The notes: generated from the sequence alone by a model not told the origin. Positions 24,033-31,286 are shown, counted from the stretch's first letter. The stretch: DNA of 41,100 bases from Scatosoma sp045654025 (GCA_045654025.1 JAZOMO010000019.1:1-41100), one strand, 5' to 3'. Program-made: numbers and translations.

Positions 24033-24979
24033 TGACGGAAGAAAGAACGGAAACGCTCTTAGAAAAACACGATAAAAAAAGCTTTGCAAAAAGCTCGTTG
24101 CTCGGATTCTTCATTGGGTTAGCGGTCATCGTTCCTGGGGTGAGCGGCTCTACTGTTGCCATCATCTTAAAGCTGTACGACAAATTTTTGTACGCCGTTG
24201 GCAATCTGTTTAAGCGGTTCAAGGTTTGCTTTTTGTTCCTATTGCCCGTTGCCATCGGTGCAGTGGTTGGGTTTTTGCTCGGGTTTCTTGCTGTGCAACA
24301 GCTGTTGGAACTCATTCCCTTTGCCGTCATTTGTCTGTTTGCAGGGCTGATGATTGGGTCGTTCCCTGCGGTCAAGGACGAGCTGTCGGGTGTGCAAATG
24401 AATGCAAAGCGCATCACCCTGATGGTGGTGGGCGCATGTATTCCCGTGGCGGTGGCGGTGATTTCTTCCGTATCGACCCTGCAGGGCGGTACGACGGGCA
24501 ATATTTTAGAGGCAGACCTCGTATGGCAGATTATACTGCCTCTTTTGGTAGGGTTCGTCTTGGCGTTAACCCAGCTGGTTCCCGGTTTAAGCGCCAGCGC
24601 AATCTTGATGGTCATCGGCTGGTATGCCGTGCTGATGCAGAACCTTCATTTTAGCTTAGAAACCCTGCAAAATATCGACTTAATCGTCGTGGTTGCGTCG
24701 ATGGCGGTCGGGTTTATCGTGGGCTTTTTCATCTTCTCGAAGCTGATGTCTAAGCTGTTTGAAAGGGCAAGGGATACCTCGTATTCGCTGATTGTCGGCT
24801 TGGCGCTTGGGTCGCTACTCACGATGTTCTTCAATTCGGAAATCGTCAAGGTATATCAGACTTGGGCGGAGAGCGGTGTCAACTGGCTGCACCTCGTTTT
24901 AGGGGTAGTTTTGCTGGCGGCAGGCACGGTGGGCTCGTACTGGCTTGTACGAGTACAGCGTAAGCACGATAAAAAATAA
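24032..24979 (+). CDS. DUF368 (PopT-type) polyprenyl-phosphate transporter
   Basis: This 315-residue polytopic membrane protein has the two inverted DUF368 signatures VIVPGVSGSTVAIILKLYD (near residue 31) and LVPGLSASAILMVIGWY (near residue 185). DUF368 proteins have been assigned as undecaprenyl-phosphate translocases (PopT), which return the lipid carrier across the membrane during envelope synthesis. About eight to nine hydrophobic segments are visible. The ATG at 24032 follows AGGAGA and overlaps the stop of the VanZ-like gene by one base. An open frame back to 23939 lies inside the VanZ-like gene. The pairing suggests a joint envelope-lipid role. Confidence 0.88.
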   Translation: MTEERTETLLEKHDKKSFAKSSLLGFFIGLAVIVPGVSGSTVAIILKLYDKFLYAVGNLFKRFKVCFLFLLPVAIGAVVGFLLGFLAVQQLLELIPFAVICLFAGLMIGSFPAVKDELSGVQMNAKRITLMVVGACIPVAVAVISSVSTLQGGTTGNILEADLVWQIILPLLVGFVLALTQLVPGLSASAILMVIGWYAVLMQNLHFSLETLQNIDLIVVVASMAVGFIVGFFIFSKLMSKLFERARDTSYSLIVGLALGSLLTMFFNSEIVKVYQTWAESGVNWLHLVLGVVLLAAGTVGSYWLVRVQRKHDKK

Positions 24980-24984
24980 AAGAA

Positions 24985-25012
24985 AAAACTACCCTAAAAA
25001 ATGGGTAGTTTT
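24985..25012 (+). terminator. Terminator-like hairpin after the DUF368 gene
   Basis: The stem AAAACTACCC (24985-24994) with GGGTAGTTTT (25003-25012) has an A-rich 8-base loop. The T-run is only the end of the stem, so read-through into comF at 25034 is possible. Confidence 0.65.
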
Positions 25013-25033
25013 ATACTATAAAAGGGGGCAGGT

Positions 25034-25780
25034 ATGGCTGCAATACAGAAATTTCTGCAAAACATTCGTCAAAAGCTTGCGTCGGAGGGGTGCACCTGCG
25101 ACGGTTGTGGCGCGGAAATTTTCTCCTATCCCACGCCAAGGCTGTGCGAGGAATGTCAAGAAAAAATCGTCCGCAACGACGGGCACACCTGCGAAAAGTG
25201 CGGTAGACCGACGCGCGTGGCAGGCGTGTGCAGTACCTGCAGGGAAATTGCCCCTGTTTTTGAAAAGGTCGCCGCGCCGCTTGCCTACCACGAATATACG
25301 GCGTTGCTTATCAACCGCTTTAAGGGTGGAAAACGCTACCTTTCTTATTATTTTGCGGAGGAAATGCAAACGGCGTTGCCCCGTCTGCCGCAGGGCGAAT
25401 ATATCCTATTGCCCGTGCCGCTCACGAAGAAAAAGAAGGCTATTCGTGGGTACAATCAGGCAGAGGAGCTTGCTTTGCACCTGTCTACCTTGACGGGCTT
25501 TCCCGTCCGCGCCGACCTTGTGGAAAAGAAGAAGGACAGCGAACAAAAACACCTTTCCGCAAAAGAGCGTAAAGAGAGCGTGGTCGGGGCGTTCCGCTTA
25601 ACCGAGCGCAAATTCTGTAAAGGCAAGGACTTTTTGGTGATTGACGACGTTATGACTTCAGGGGCGACGATCACGGAGATTGCCTCAATTCTGTTGCGTG
25701 CAGGGGCGCGTTCGGTCTGCGGATTATGTGTTGCCGCCGTGCCTGAAAAGGATTTTGTCGCAGAGCCTCAGCTTGATTAA
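25034..25780 (+). CDS. comF: ComF-family phosphoribosyltransferase-like protein
   Basis: The 248-residue protein starts with a double zinc-ribbon-like region: CTCDGCGAEIF, CEECQEK, CEKCGRP and CSTCRE, eight cysteines within residues 16-70. The phosphoribosyltransferase domain follows, with the PRPP-binding motif FLVIDDVMTSGAT near residues 200-212 and RGYNQAEELA near 140. In Bacillus, ComFC takes part in DNA uptake during transformation. No comFA/comEC genes are near, so competence itself is not shown. The start follows a G-rich site AAAGGGGGC. Its stop overlaps the stop of the convergent NlpC/P60 gene. Confidence 0.88.
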   Translation: MAAIQKFLQNIRQKLASEGCTCDGCGAEIFSYPTPRLCEECQEKIVRNDGHTCEKCGRPTRVAGVCSTCREIAPVFEKVAAPLAYHEYTALLINRFKGGKRYLSYYFAEEMQTALPRLPQGEYILLPVPLTKKKKAIRGYNQAEELALHLSTLTGFPVRADLVEKKKDSEQKHLSAKERKESVVGAFRLTERKFCKGKDFLVIDDVMTSGATITEIASILLRAGARSVCGLCVAAVPEKDFVAEPQLD

Positions 25781-26643
25781 ACAAACCTCCTTGCCTCAAT
25801 GTAGAAATTCCAACGCGCGTTCGATATTTTTTCAATCCGAGCGTAGTCGCTGGCAGTGTGCAGAATATAGTTATTCCCAAGATAAATCGCAACGTGTCCA
25901 ACCCGTTCAATGCCTGTGAGGTGTTGACGGGTTTCGTTTGTAAAGAAGATACAATCCCCACGCTGTAAATCGTCGGGGTGAACGTATTTCCCCTGCTTTA
26001 CTTGCGTGCGAGTGGTGGTGTTTAGCAGCTTTCCTGCGCCGTGGTAGTACACGTATTGAACGAGGGAAGAGCAGTCGAATTTCTGCGTCGTAAAGCCCTT
26101 CAAAAAAGTACCGTTGCCGTCGTGCAGACGGACGGCGCCGTAGACGTATGGCACGCCGATATGCTTATACGCCTCTTCGATGACGTCTTCCGTTTTTTCA
26201 CTCTTGGAAAGAGGCAGGGTGAAAACGGTGGCATACTCTGTATATATGTACGCCGTTTTTCCACGGTAGTACGTTTGATACCAGTTGCCGATTTTGCCCG
26301 TGATGGCGTACATGGTGCCTTCTTCTGCTTGACCAACAACGGTAAAATCCGTGCCTGCGCCACTGCGGATATTCACCTTGTTGCCTATGCAACGAATATA
26401 CTGCTGAACGGTGGGGGTCGGCGGTGTTTCGGGAACGATTACGCTCGTTTCCTCGTCCACTATATCCCCTGCACTGTTGTCAGGGCTTGTGCTGCTGTCG
26501 GTGCTTTGTTGACTGCTTTCCGTGGAAAGCGGGGGAAGAAGTCCGTCCGTTTCAGAATCGGGTGGGCTGGCGCAACCGACTGCGGTGAAGATACTGCACG
26601 CGGCAAGAAAACTCGCCAGAGTGATTTTTATTTTCCTATTCAT
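25777..26643 (-). CDS. NlpC/P60 cell-wall hydrolase lipoprotein with SH3 domain
   Basis: This 288-residue protein has a lipoprotein signal peptide with lipobox TAVGC (Cys24) and a Ser/Thr/acid-rich linker (residues 26-75). An SH3b domain (about 80-140) includes GNKVNIRSGAGTDFTVVG. The NlpC/P60 peptidase domain spans about 150-288. The catalytic Cys is Cys191 in KFDCSSLVQYVY and the His lies in VGHVAIYLG. It would anchor to the membrane and cut peptidoglycan stem peptides. The frame is open to 26724, but the ATG at 26643 follows GAGGA and starts the signal peptide. It converges on comF with overlapping stop codons and no visible terminator. Confidence 0.9.
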   Translation of the reverse strand: MNRKIKITLASFLAACSIFTAVGCASPPDSETDGLLPPLSTESSQQSTDSSTSPDNSAGDIVDEETSVIVPETPPTPTVQQYIRCIGNKVNIRSGAGTDFTVVGQAEEGTMYAITGKIGNWYQTYYRGKTAYIYTEYATVFTLPLSKSEKTEDVIEEAYKHIGVPYVYGAVRLHDGNGTFLKGFTTQKFDCSSLVQYVYYHGAGKLLNTTTRTQVKQGKYVHPDDLQRGDCIFFTNETRQHLTGIERVGHVAIYLGNNYILHTASDYARIEKISNARWNFYIEARRFV

Positions 26644-26695
26644 ACTTTTCCTCTCAATCGCTGTATTTCGGCAAAAACTTTCACCGACACAACCC

Positions 26696-26724
26696 ATTGT
26701 AAAATGAGGAAAGCGCGCGTGCAA
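26696..26724 (-). promoter_or_regulatory. Promoter of the NlpC/P60 gene
   Basis: On the - strand TTGCAC (26724-26719), a 17-base spacer and TACAAT (26701-26696) lie about 52 bases before the ATG at 26643. Confidence 0.65.
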
Positions 26725-26807
26725 TAGTCAAGCGTTTCCTGCCTTTCCAGCATCTTCCAAAATCAGTGAAAAAATGCCGAATTTAGGCGCAGGTGGCAGG
26801 ATTTTCC

Positions 26808-26836
26808 TTGCATTGAAGGGCGAATTGTGGTATAAT
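26808..26836 (+). promoter_or_regulatory. Promoter abutting the PHP gene start
   Basis: TTGCAT (26808-26813), a 17-base spacer and TATAAT (26831-26836) end 7 bases before the ATG at 26844. The predicted transcription start falls at or next to the start codon. Confidence 0.75.
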
Positions 26837-26843
26837 GTGGGCT

Positions 26844-27686
26844 ATGAAACGGATTTTGACGGACTTACATACGCATACGGCGTTTTCGCCGGACGGCGCG
26901 GAGAGCATAGAAGAAATGCTCTCGGTGGCGCACGCTCTTGGGGTGGGCTATTACGGAATTACCGAGCATTTTGACTTCGATATCATTGCCAACGGTATTC
27001 CCCCTTACTCGGAGAATCCGCCCACGCCTGCGGATGCTTACTTTCAAAGAGGAAGACAACTGCAAAAGGAGTACGAGGGCAAAATGCAGGTGCTGATCGG
27101 TGCTGAATTTGGGTATACCGACACGCCGAAGGCGCATCAGATGTATCAAGATTTGGTGGATACCTACCGCCCCGACTATATCATTCAAAGCGTGCACAAC
27201 CTGATAGAGGGCGATTACGCTTTCGGGCACGGGTACAAGGACGCCAAGGGTAAAATTCGTGACAAGCAAGAGGTCTACGAGGAGTATTTGGGCTTGGTGC
27301 GCCGTAGCTTGGACGTCACCTATCCCTACGATATTTTGGGGCACGTCAGCTATTGTACTCGGTACGCGCCGTACGAGGATAAGAGGATGCGTTGGCAGGA
27401 TTTTTCGGCGAGTATTGACGACATTCTGCGTACCGTGATTGCCAAGGATAAGATTTTAGAGGTGAACAGCGCAAACAAAAACCTGCCTGTTTTATCCCTT
27501 CCCGACACCGATATTTTGGAACGGTACTTCGAGTTGGGCGGACGGAAGATTTCCTTTGGCTCGGATGCGCACGCGCCTGCAAGGATTATAGAGCATAGAG
27601 AAAAAATCGTGGACGTTTTGCGTGCCATCGGGTACGAATACTTGACCGTGCCCTGCCGTGGCGAGCATAGCAAAGTAGAGATTTGA
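26844..27686 (+). CDS. Histidinol-phosphatase-like PHP-domain protein
   Basis: This 280-residue PHP-superfamily metallo-phosphoesterase matches the HisK type of histidinol-phosphatase, which dephosphorylates histidinol phosphate in histidine synthesis. Metal-binding motifs are DLHTHTAFSPDG at the N-terminus, ITEHFDFD near residue 40, SVHN near 115, and FGSDAHAP near the C-terminus. No other his gene is present, so the substrate is not confirmed. The ATG at 26844 is chosen because an earlier ATG (26835) lies inside the -10 box. No Shine-Dalgarno sequence is within reach. It begins a three-gene unit. Confidence 0.82.
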   Translation: MKRILTDLHTHTAFSPDGAESIEEMLSVAHALGVGYYGITEHFDFDIIANGIPPYSENPPTPADAYFQRGRQLQKEYEGKMQVLIGAEFGYTDTPKAHQMYQDLVDTYRPDYIIQSVHNLIEGDYAFGHGYKDAKGKIRDKQEVYEEYLGLVRRSLDVTYPYDILGHVSYCTRYAPYEDKRMRWQDFSASIDDILRTVIAKDKILEVNSANKNLPVLSLPDTDILERYFELGGRKISFGSDAHAPARIIEHREKIVDVLRAIGYEYLTVPCRGEHSKVEI

Positions 27687-27731
27687 CCCCAGCAGGTACG
27701 AGGTCAAGAGGGATATAAGGAGGGAAAAGCG

Positions 27732-27941
27732 ATGTCAGAACTGGATATGTTGAAGTTTTTAGAAACCTTTGCGGAAGAGGCAGAGCTTGCGGACTTTTCC
27801 CCTGAGGAACTGCAGGACCTCATCGAACAAATGCACGCAGACGGCGCGCCCCGTCCGCTGACGAAAGAGGAATTCAAGGCGAGATATTTTGATTATTACG
27901 ACGACGTCAAGGATAAATCCTTGAAAAAGCAGGACTGGTAA
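27732..27941 (+). CDS. Small acidic protein, 69 residues, unknown
   Basis: I do not recognise this protein. It is acidic and mostly helical: LKFLETFAEEAELADFSPEEL, LIEQMHADGA, then a conserved-looking LTKEEFKARYFDYYDDVKDK end. There is no signal peptide. The start has a strong AAGGAGGG at suitable distance, and the stop overlaps the HAD gene start (TAATG), so it is very likely translated and coupled to that gene. It could be a partner of the HAD phosphatase; this is inference from overlap only. Confidence 0.75.
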   Translation: MSELDMLKFLETFAEEAELADFSPEELQDLIEQMHADGAPRPLTKEEFKARYFDYYDDVKDKSLKKQDW

Positions 27942-28657
27942 TGAAAGGATACAAAGTGATACTATTCGATGCCGACCATACGGTCATCGACTATTTAGAG
28001 GACGAAAAGGCGGTCCTTAGGGAATTGTTGCCCGCGCTGGGCATCGAGCCGACGGAAGAAACGGTCTGCGAATGTGACGATATCAGCAACGAAACTTGGG
28101 ACAACGCAGGCTTGAACAAGGTCAGCAGTCCGTACATTCAGCAGGAATATCACCGCTTGTACGTAGAGCACACGGAGGAACTGTTCAAGGCTCTGTTTCA
28201 AAAATACCCGTCGAACGCCGACCCGAAGGCAACGGGCTTACGGTTTTTGAAGATGCTGGAACGGCCGTCGATTCTTTGCGAGGGCGCAGAGGAAGTGTTG
28301 TCTAAGCTTGCAGGCAAGTACACAATCGGGATTGCGACCAACGCAATTTCGGCGTTGCAAAGACCGAGATTAAAGTCGATTGAAAAGTGGATTGACCGCA
28401 TTTATATTTCCGAGGAAGTGGGCTTCATCAAGCCCCTGCCCCAGTTCTTTACGCATATTTTAGAGGATTTGGGGGTAAAAAAGGAAGAATGTTTGATGGT
28501 GGGGGACTCCCTTTCGTCGGACATTGCAGGCGCGAACGCGAGTGGCATTGACAGCTGTTGGTTAAACCGAGCAGGTAGAGAGAACAAGTCGACGCACACC
28601 CCGACGTATGAAATTCATCGATTGACGGAATTGCTGTCGCTTTTAGAAGAAAATTGA
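27941..28657 (+). CDS. HAD-family hydrolase (YjjG-like)
   Basis: This 238-residue HAD-superfamily phosphatase is close to the YjjG group, which dephosphorylates nucleotides including non-canonical pyrimidines. Motif I is ILFDADHTVIDY with the nucleophile Asp, motif II is IGIATNAIS, motif III has Lys in GFIKPLPQFF, and motif IV is MVGDSLSSDIAGA. An alpha-helical cap lies between motifs I and II. The substrate is not determined by sequence. A phosphoserine phosphatase role for the serine pathway is conceivable but unsupported. The tRNA-Ser promoter -35 box follows directly after the stop. Confidence 0.85.
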   Translation: MKGYKVILFDADHTVIDYLEDEKAVLRELLPALGIEPTEETVCECDDISNETWDNAGLNKVSSPYIQQEYHRLYVEHTEELFKALFQKYPSNADPKATGLRFLKMLERPSILCEGAEEVLSKLAGKYTIGIATNAISALQRPRLKSIEKWIDRIYISEEVGFIKPLPQFFTHILEDLGVKKEECLMVGDSLSSDIAGANASGIDSCWLNRAGRENKSTHTPTYEIHRLTELLSLLEEN

Positions 28658-28686
28658 TTGACAAACGGCGTTTGTTGGGGTATAAT
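28658..28686 (+). promoter_or_regulatory. Consensus promoter of tRNA-Ser with palindromic spacer
   Basis: TTGACA (28658-28663), a 17-base spacer and TATAAT (28681-28686) match consensus exactly. A 15-bp palindrome ACAAACG-G-CGTTTGT (28661-28675) overlaps the -35 box. CGTTTGTTG (28669-28677) is inverted as CAACAAACG at 28692-28700, across the -10 box. Confidence 0.85.
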
Positions 28687-28724
28687 ACTTACAACAAACG
28701 CATTATAGTGCTTTGGTTATATAC

Positions 28725-28813
28725 GGAGAGATATCGAAGCGGTCATAACGAGGCGGTCTTGAAAACCGTTTGGGGGAAACCCCACAAGGGTTCGAATCCC
28801 TTTCTCTCCGCCA
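28725..28813 (+). tRNA. tRNA-Ser (anticodon TGA)
   Basis: The acceptor GGAGAGA pairs with TCTCTCC. The anticodon stem GCGGT/ACCGT holds loop CTTGAAA with anticodon TGA, reading UCA. A long variable arm (GGGGGAAACCCC region) marks it as class II, and the T arm AGGG-TTCGAAT-CCCT follows. Discriminator G and CCA are encoded, giving 89 nt. Confidence 0.95.
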
Positions 28814-28814
28814 G

Positions 28815-28852
28815 AAAAAAGCCGTGATTGCTAGACAATCGCGGCTTTTTTT
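28815..28852 (+). terminator. Terminator of tRNA-Ser
   Basis: GCCGTGATTG (28821-28830) pairs with CAATCGCGGC (28836-28845) with one G-T pair and a 5-base loop, followed by a run of seven T. Confidence 0.92.
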
Positions 28853-28853
28853 C

Positions 28854-28957
28854 AATGAAATTTATGCCTGACGGCATAAGTGAAATAATAAGATTATGAA
28901 ATATCCTGCGGATATGAAATATGCGTGCGCATATTATGGCATAAATTTTATTTCATT
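28854..28957. repeat. Multi-hairpin AT-rich repeat element
   Basis: A 104-bp element has inverted ends. AATGAAATTTATGCC (28854-28868) matches the complement of 28938-28957 apart from a 5-base insertion. Inside are three perfect hairpins: 28862-28868/28873-28879, 28901-28906/28910-28915 and 28919-28925/28928-28934. They are separated by TGAAAT-like spacers. It looks like a non-autonomous palindromic element and lies between the tRNA-Ser terminator and the next promoter. Confidence 0.7.
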
Positions 28958-28958
28958 C

Positions 28959-28987
28959 TTGCTTTTGGCAGGATTTTATGATATAAT
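28959..28987 (+). promoter_or_regulatory. Promoter of the small DUF3592-like gene
   Basis: TTGCTT (28959-28964), a 17-base spacer and TATAAT (28982-28987) lie 44 bases before the start at 29032. The -35 box is weak and directly adjoins the repeat element. Confidence 0.65.
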
Positions 28988-29031
28988 AAACTTGCAGATG
29001 AACAAGAATTTTGGCGAAGGGGGCAAAGCAT

Positions 29032-29286
29032 ATGGATAAAGAAACGATAGGAATGGTACTTTCCGTTGCAAAGCAATGGTGGTTAAAGGTAAATACGAAG
29101 GCTGTACGCGCGGGCGCTTTGGACGGGGCGGTATTTCCGCATATCATCAAAGTGCAATACGTTGTCGATGAAAAAACCTACACCAAGAGAAAATGGATTG
29201 GCGCAGGCAAAGCCGTTCCTGCTGTTGGCGACAAAGTGACGGTTCTTTATTGCTCCAACAAGCCGTCCAAAGCAAAAATCCTCTAA
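29032..29286 (+). CDS. Small DUF3592-like protein, 84 residues
   Basis: The short chain has a core IIKVQYVVDEKTYTKRKWIG followed by VPAVGDKVTVLYCSNKPSKAKIL. That is the pattern of the DUF3592 extracytoplasmic beta domain (substrate-like strand, then VGdkVtVlYdpknP.kA). Unlike typical family members, no clear membrane segment is present; the N-terminus is MDKETIGMVLSVAKQWWLKV. The ATG at 29032 follows AAGGGGG at 8 bases and is preferred over an in-frame start at 29011. The function is unknown and the family call is tentative. Confidence 0.6.
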   Translation: MDKETIGMVLSVAKQWWLKVNTKAVRAGALDGAVFPHIIKVQYVVDEKTYTKRKWIGAGKAVPAVGDKVTVLYCSNKPSKAKIL

Positions 29287-29326
29287 GGAAAAAATTTTGC
29301 AATTTATCATGCATTTTTGACAAACA

Positions 29327-29361
29327 AAACCCCTCGGAATGAGCACCATTCCGAGGGGTTT
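29327..29361. terminator. Strong bidirectional terminator
   Basis: A 15-bp perfect stem (29327-29341 with 29347-29361) and a 5-base loop lie between the convergent DUF3592-like gene and the YfcE-like gene. The + strand has TTTCCTCTT after it, and the - strand has a GTTTGTC tail. Confidence 0.88.
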
Positions 29362-29365
29362 CCTC

Positions 29366-29917
29366 TTACAATTTTTGCGTATGGAAGGCTTTGCCCGTGG
29401 CAAGGTCAAGCCATTCGATGGCATCTTCGCTCACCAGCATACAGCTGTGCGGAGAGCCGTCCTTCGGCAGCCCTACCGAGCCGCAATTCGCGTACAAAAC
29501 GCCGTTTTCCAACCGTTTAAAGGTGGGGACGTGAAAATGTCCGTTCACCTGCAAATCGCCCGATTTTAAGGCGGTGAAGGGCTTTTCCGCGGAGTGCAGA
29601 TGCCCGTGCGTGAGATACAGCGTTCTATTCCCCAAAGGCAGTACACGATAATCGTCCATCATCGGGAAATCGAGCACCATTTGGTCGACTTCGCTGTCGC
29701 AGTTTCCGCGCACGCACAGCAATACATCTTTGCGCGCGTTCAGCTGTTCGTAAACCGCTTGCGTGTCGTACTTTTGAGGGAAGGCGTTGCGAGGGCCGTG
29801 GTAGAGCAAATCCCCCACGAGCAACAGCTTTTCTGCCCCCGATTCGTCAAAACGTTTCAATAATTGTTCACACCAGTAGGACGATCCGTGGATGTCCGAG
29901 GCAATCATATACTTCAT
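29366..29917 (-). CDS. YfcE/MJ0936-type metallophosphodiesterase
   Basis: This 183-residue calcineurin-like phosphoesterase of the YfcE type has all metal motifs: ASDIHGS at the N-terminus, VGDLLYHGPRN near residue 36, RGNCD near 70, LTHGHLHS near 102 and NGHFHVP near 125. YfcE proteins cleave phosphodiesters in vitro and their physiological substrates are unknown. The ATG at 29917 follows AAGGAG by 5 bases; an in-frame GTG two codons earlier is too close to that site. It lies 9 bases downstream of the MDR gene and is co-transcribed with it. Confidence 0.9.
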   Translation of the reverse strand: MKYMIASDIHGSSYWCEQLLKRFDESGAEKLLLVGDLLYHGPRNAFPQKYDTQAVYEQLNARKDVLLCVRGNCDSEVDQMVLDFPMMDDYRVLPLGNRTLYLTHGHLHSAEKPFTALKSGDLQVNGHFHVPTFKRLENGVLYANCGSVGLPKDGSPHSCMLVSEDAIEWLDLATGKAFHTQKL

Positions 29918-29926
29918 AAACACTCC

Positions 29927-30925
29927 TTAGAACACAAACTTGAATACGTCCAACTGTTCGGGAAGATTGCCACCCGAAGCAAGGATTTCCGCGTATTCTT
30001 TCAGCTTTTCAGGCAGAGCCTCTTCGGGGTAAGTAAAGTAGGGGAATTCCGAAAAGCTGACCGCTTTGTTGGAAAGGATATTGATGGCGGAGGAGATGTA
30101 TTCTCTGCATTCCGTCACACCCTTGACCGTGACGTTGTTCTTTAATGCGTTCTCCAAGTTGACCGTCAGCGACTTTTCCATTAACGAGCAGAAGGTCGCC
30201 GTCGTGTCCCTCGCCAAGAAATTGAAGACGGAGGAGGGCTCGATACGGTTGTTGAACGCAAGATAGATTGCGCCGTCGGCGTACTTGCCGCCCGTCACCT
30301 TCATAATGTTGTCCTTTAACGTTTCATCGAAGGGCAGGGTGTAGTAGATGCCGCATTTCTTTGCTCGCGCCAGACGTTCTTGGTTGTTGTCCACCAAAAT
30401 GGGAACGGCGCGGTGATAGATTAAGATTTGGCAAAGCACGTTGCCGTACAAGCCGCCGCCTAAAACCAAAATATGCTGTCCGATTTTCAGGTCCATTTCC
30501 TCAACTACACGTTCTGCCAAAGCCACGGCTTCAATCAGAAATGCGGCTTCGTCCGAAACGGAGGGGGGGAGTACGTACGCTTGGTTTTCATCTACAACCG
30601 CGAAATCACGGTAATAGCCGTCTACCGTCTGACCTGCGATTTGCATACCGTCAGGGGAAAGCTCGTCTTCGAAGGAACGGGCGAGGTAAACTCTGTCCCC
30701 CTTTTTCATAAAGGAGGATTCGCCTGCCTCGGTGACTTGACCAAGGGCGTATCTACCCGGCACCAAGGGGTACTTGGTTTTCAGCGTGCCTGCGTAGGAA
30801 GCGACGTCTGCCTCGGAAAGCAAAGCTTTCGTCACCTTGACTTTTGCCGTCTTTTCACTGATTTTCAGTTCTTGGACGGTACTTCTTTGTAAGTTTTTTG
30901 GGGATACGAGTTGCCAAATTTTCAT
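29927..30925 (-). CDS. MDR-superfamily dehydrogenase-like protein lacking zinc ligands
   Basis: The 332-residue chain has the medium-chain dehydrogenase/reductase layout. A GroES-like N-terminal part (SEADVASYAGTL, PGRYALGQVTEAG) and a Rossmann part with VLGGGLYGNVLCQ and the acidic VDNN at the strand-2 end are visible. Compared with zinc alcohol dehydrogenases, the catalytic ligands appear replaced: Cys by Ser in LSEAD, and GHE by GRY. The four-Cys structural lobe is missing. It may be a zinc-independent reductase or may have lost activity. AAGGTGG precedes the ATG. It is first in an operon with the YfcE-like gene. Confidence 0.82.
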   Translation of the reverse strand: MKIWQLVSPKNLQRSTVQELKISEKTAKVKVTKALLSEADVASYAGTLKTKYPLVPGRYALGQVTEAGESSFMKKGDRVYLARSFEDELSPDGMQIAGQTVDGYYRDFAVVDENQAYVLPPSVSDEAAFLIEAVALAERVVEEMDLKIGQHILVLGGGLYGNVLCQILIYHRAVPILVDNNQERLARAKKCGIYYTLPFDETLKDNIMKVTGGKYADGAIYLAFNNRIEPSSVFNFLARDTTATFCSLMEKSLTVNLENALKNNVTVKGVTECREYISSAINILSNKAVSFSEFPYFTYPEEALPEKLKEYAEILASGGNLPEQLDVFKFVF

Positions 30926-30956
30926 AAAACCACCTTGTTTCTTGGTTGTTAAGGAC

Positions 30957-30985
30957 AGTATATCTTATTTTTGGAAAATTTGCAA
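30957..30985 (-). promoter_or_regulatory. Promoter of the MDR-yfcE operon
   Basis: On the - strand TTGCAA (30985-30980), a 17-base spacer and TATACT (30962-30957) precede the ATG at 30925. It is divergent from the rpmE promoter. Confidence 0.75.
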
Positions 30986-31013
30986 CTATTTTTTATAAAT
31001 AACACAAAAACAG

Positions 31014-31042
31014 TTGACGGAAGAAAAAAATCGGGGTATAAT
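31014..31042 (+). promoter_or_regulatory. Promoter of rpmE
   Basis: TTGACG (31014-31019), a 17-base spacer and TATAAT (31037-31042) lie 40 bases before the rpmE start. Confidence 0.85.
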
Positions 31043-31082
31043 AGTAAAGCATTTGATAGAAAAAAACAGCGAGGTGAAAAGA

Positions 31083-31286
31083 ATGAAAGCTGAGATTCAT
31101 CCCAAATATCACGAAGTGACTGTGACTTGCGCGTGCGGCGCTACGTTCAAAACGGGTACGACGAAAGACGGCGATGTTATGAAGGTAGATATTTGCAGCA
31201 ACTGCCACCCTTTCTTCACGGGCAAGCAGAAGTTAGTTGATACCGGTGGACGTATCGATAAATTCAAAAAGAGATACGGTATGTAA
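31083..31286 (+). CDS. rpmE: 50S ribosomal protein L31 (zinc-binding form)
   Basis: This 67-residue L31 begins MKAEIHPKYHEV as usual and ends RIDKFKKRYGM. Four cysteines (Cys16, Cys18, Cys38, Cys41) mark the zinc-containing C+ form. The ATG at 31083 follows GAGGTG; an open frame back to 31014 covers the promoter and is not translated. As in many Firmicutes it precedes the DUF1385, prmC and prfA functions, though a strong terminator separates it from them here. Confidence 0.96.
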   Translation: MKAEIHPKYHEVTVTCACGATFKTGTTKDGDVMKVDICSNCHPFFTGKQKLVDTGGRIDKFKKRYGM

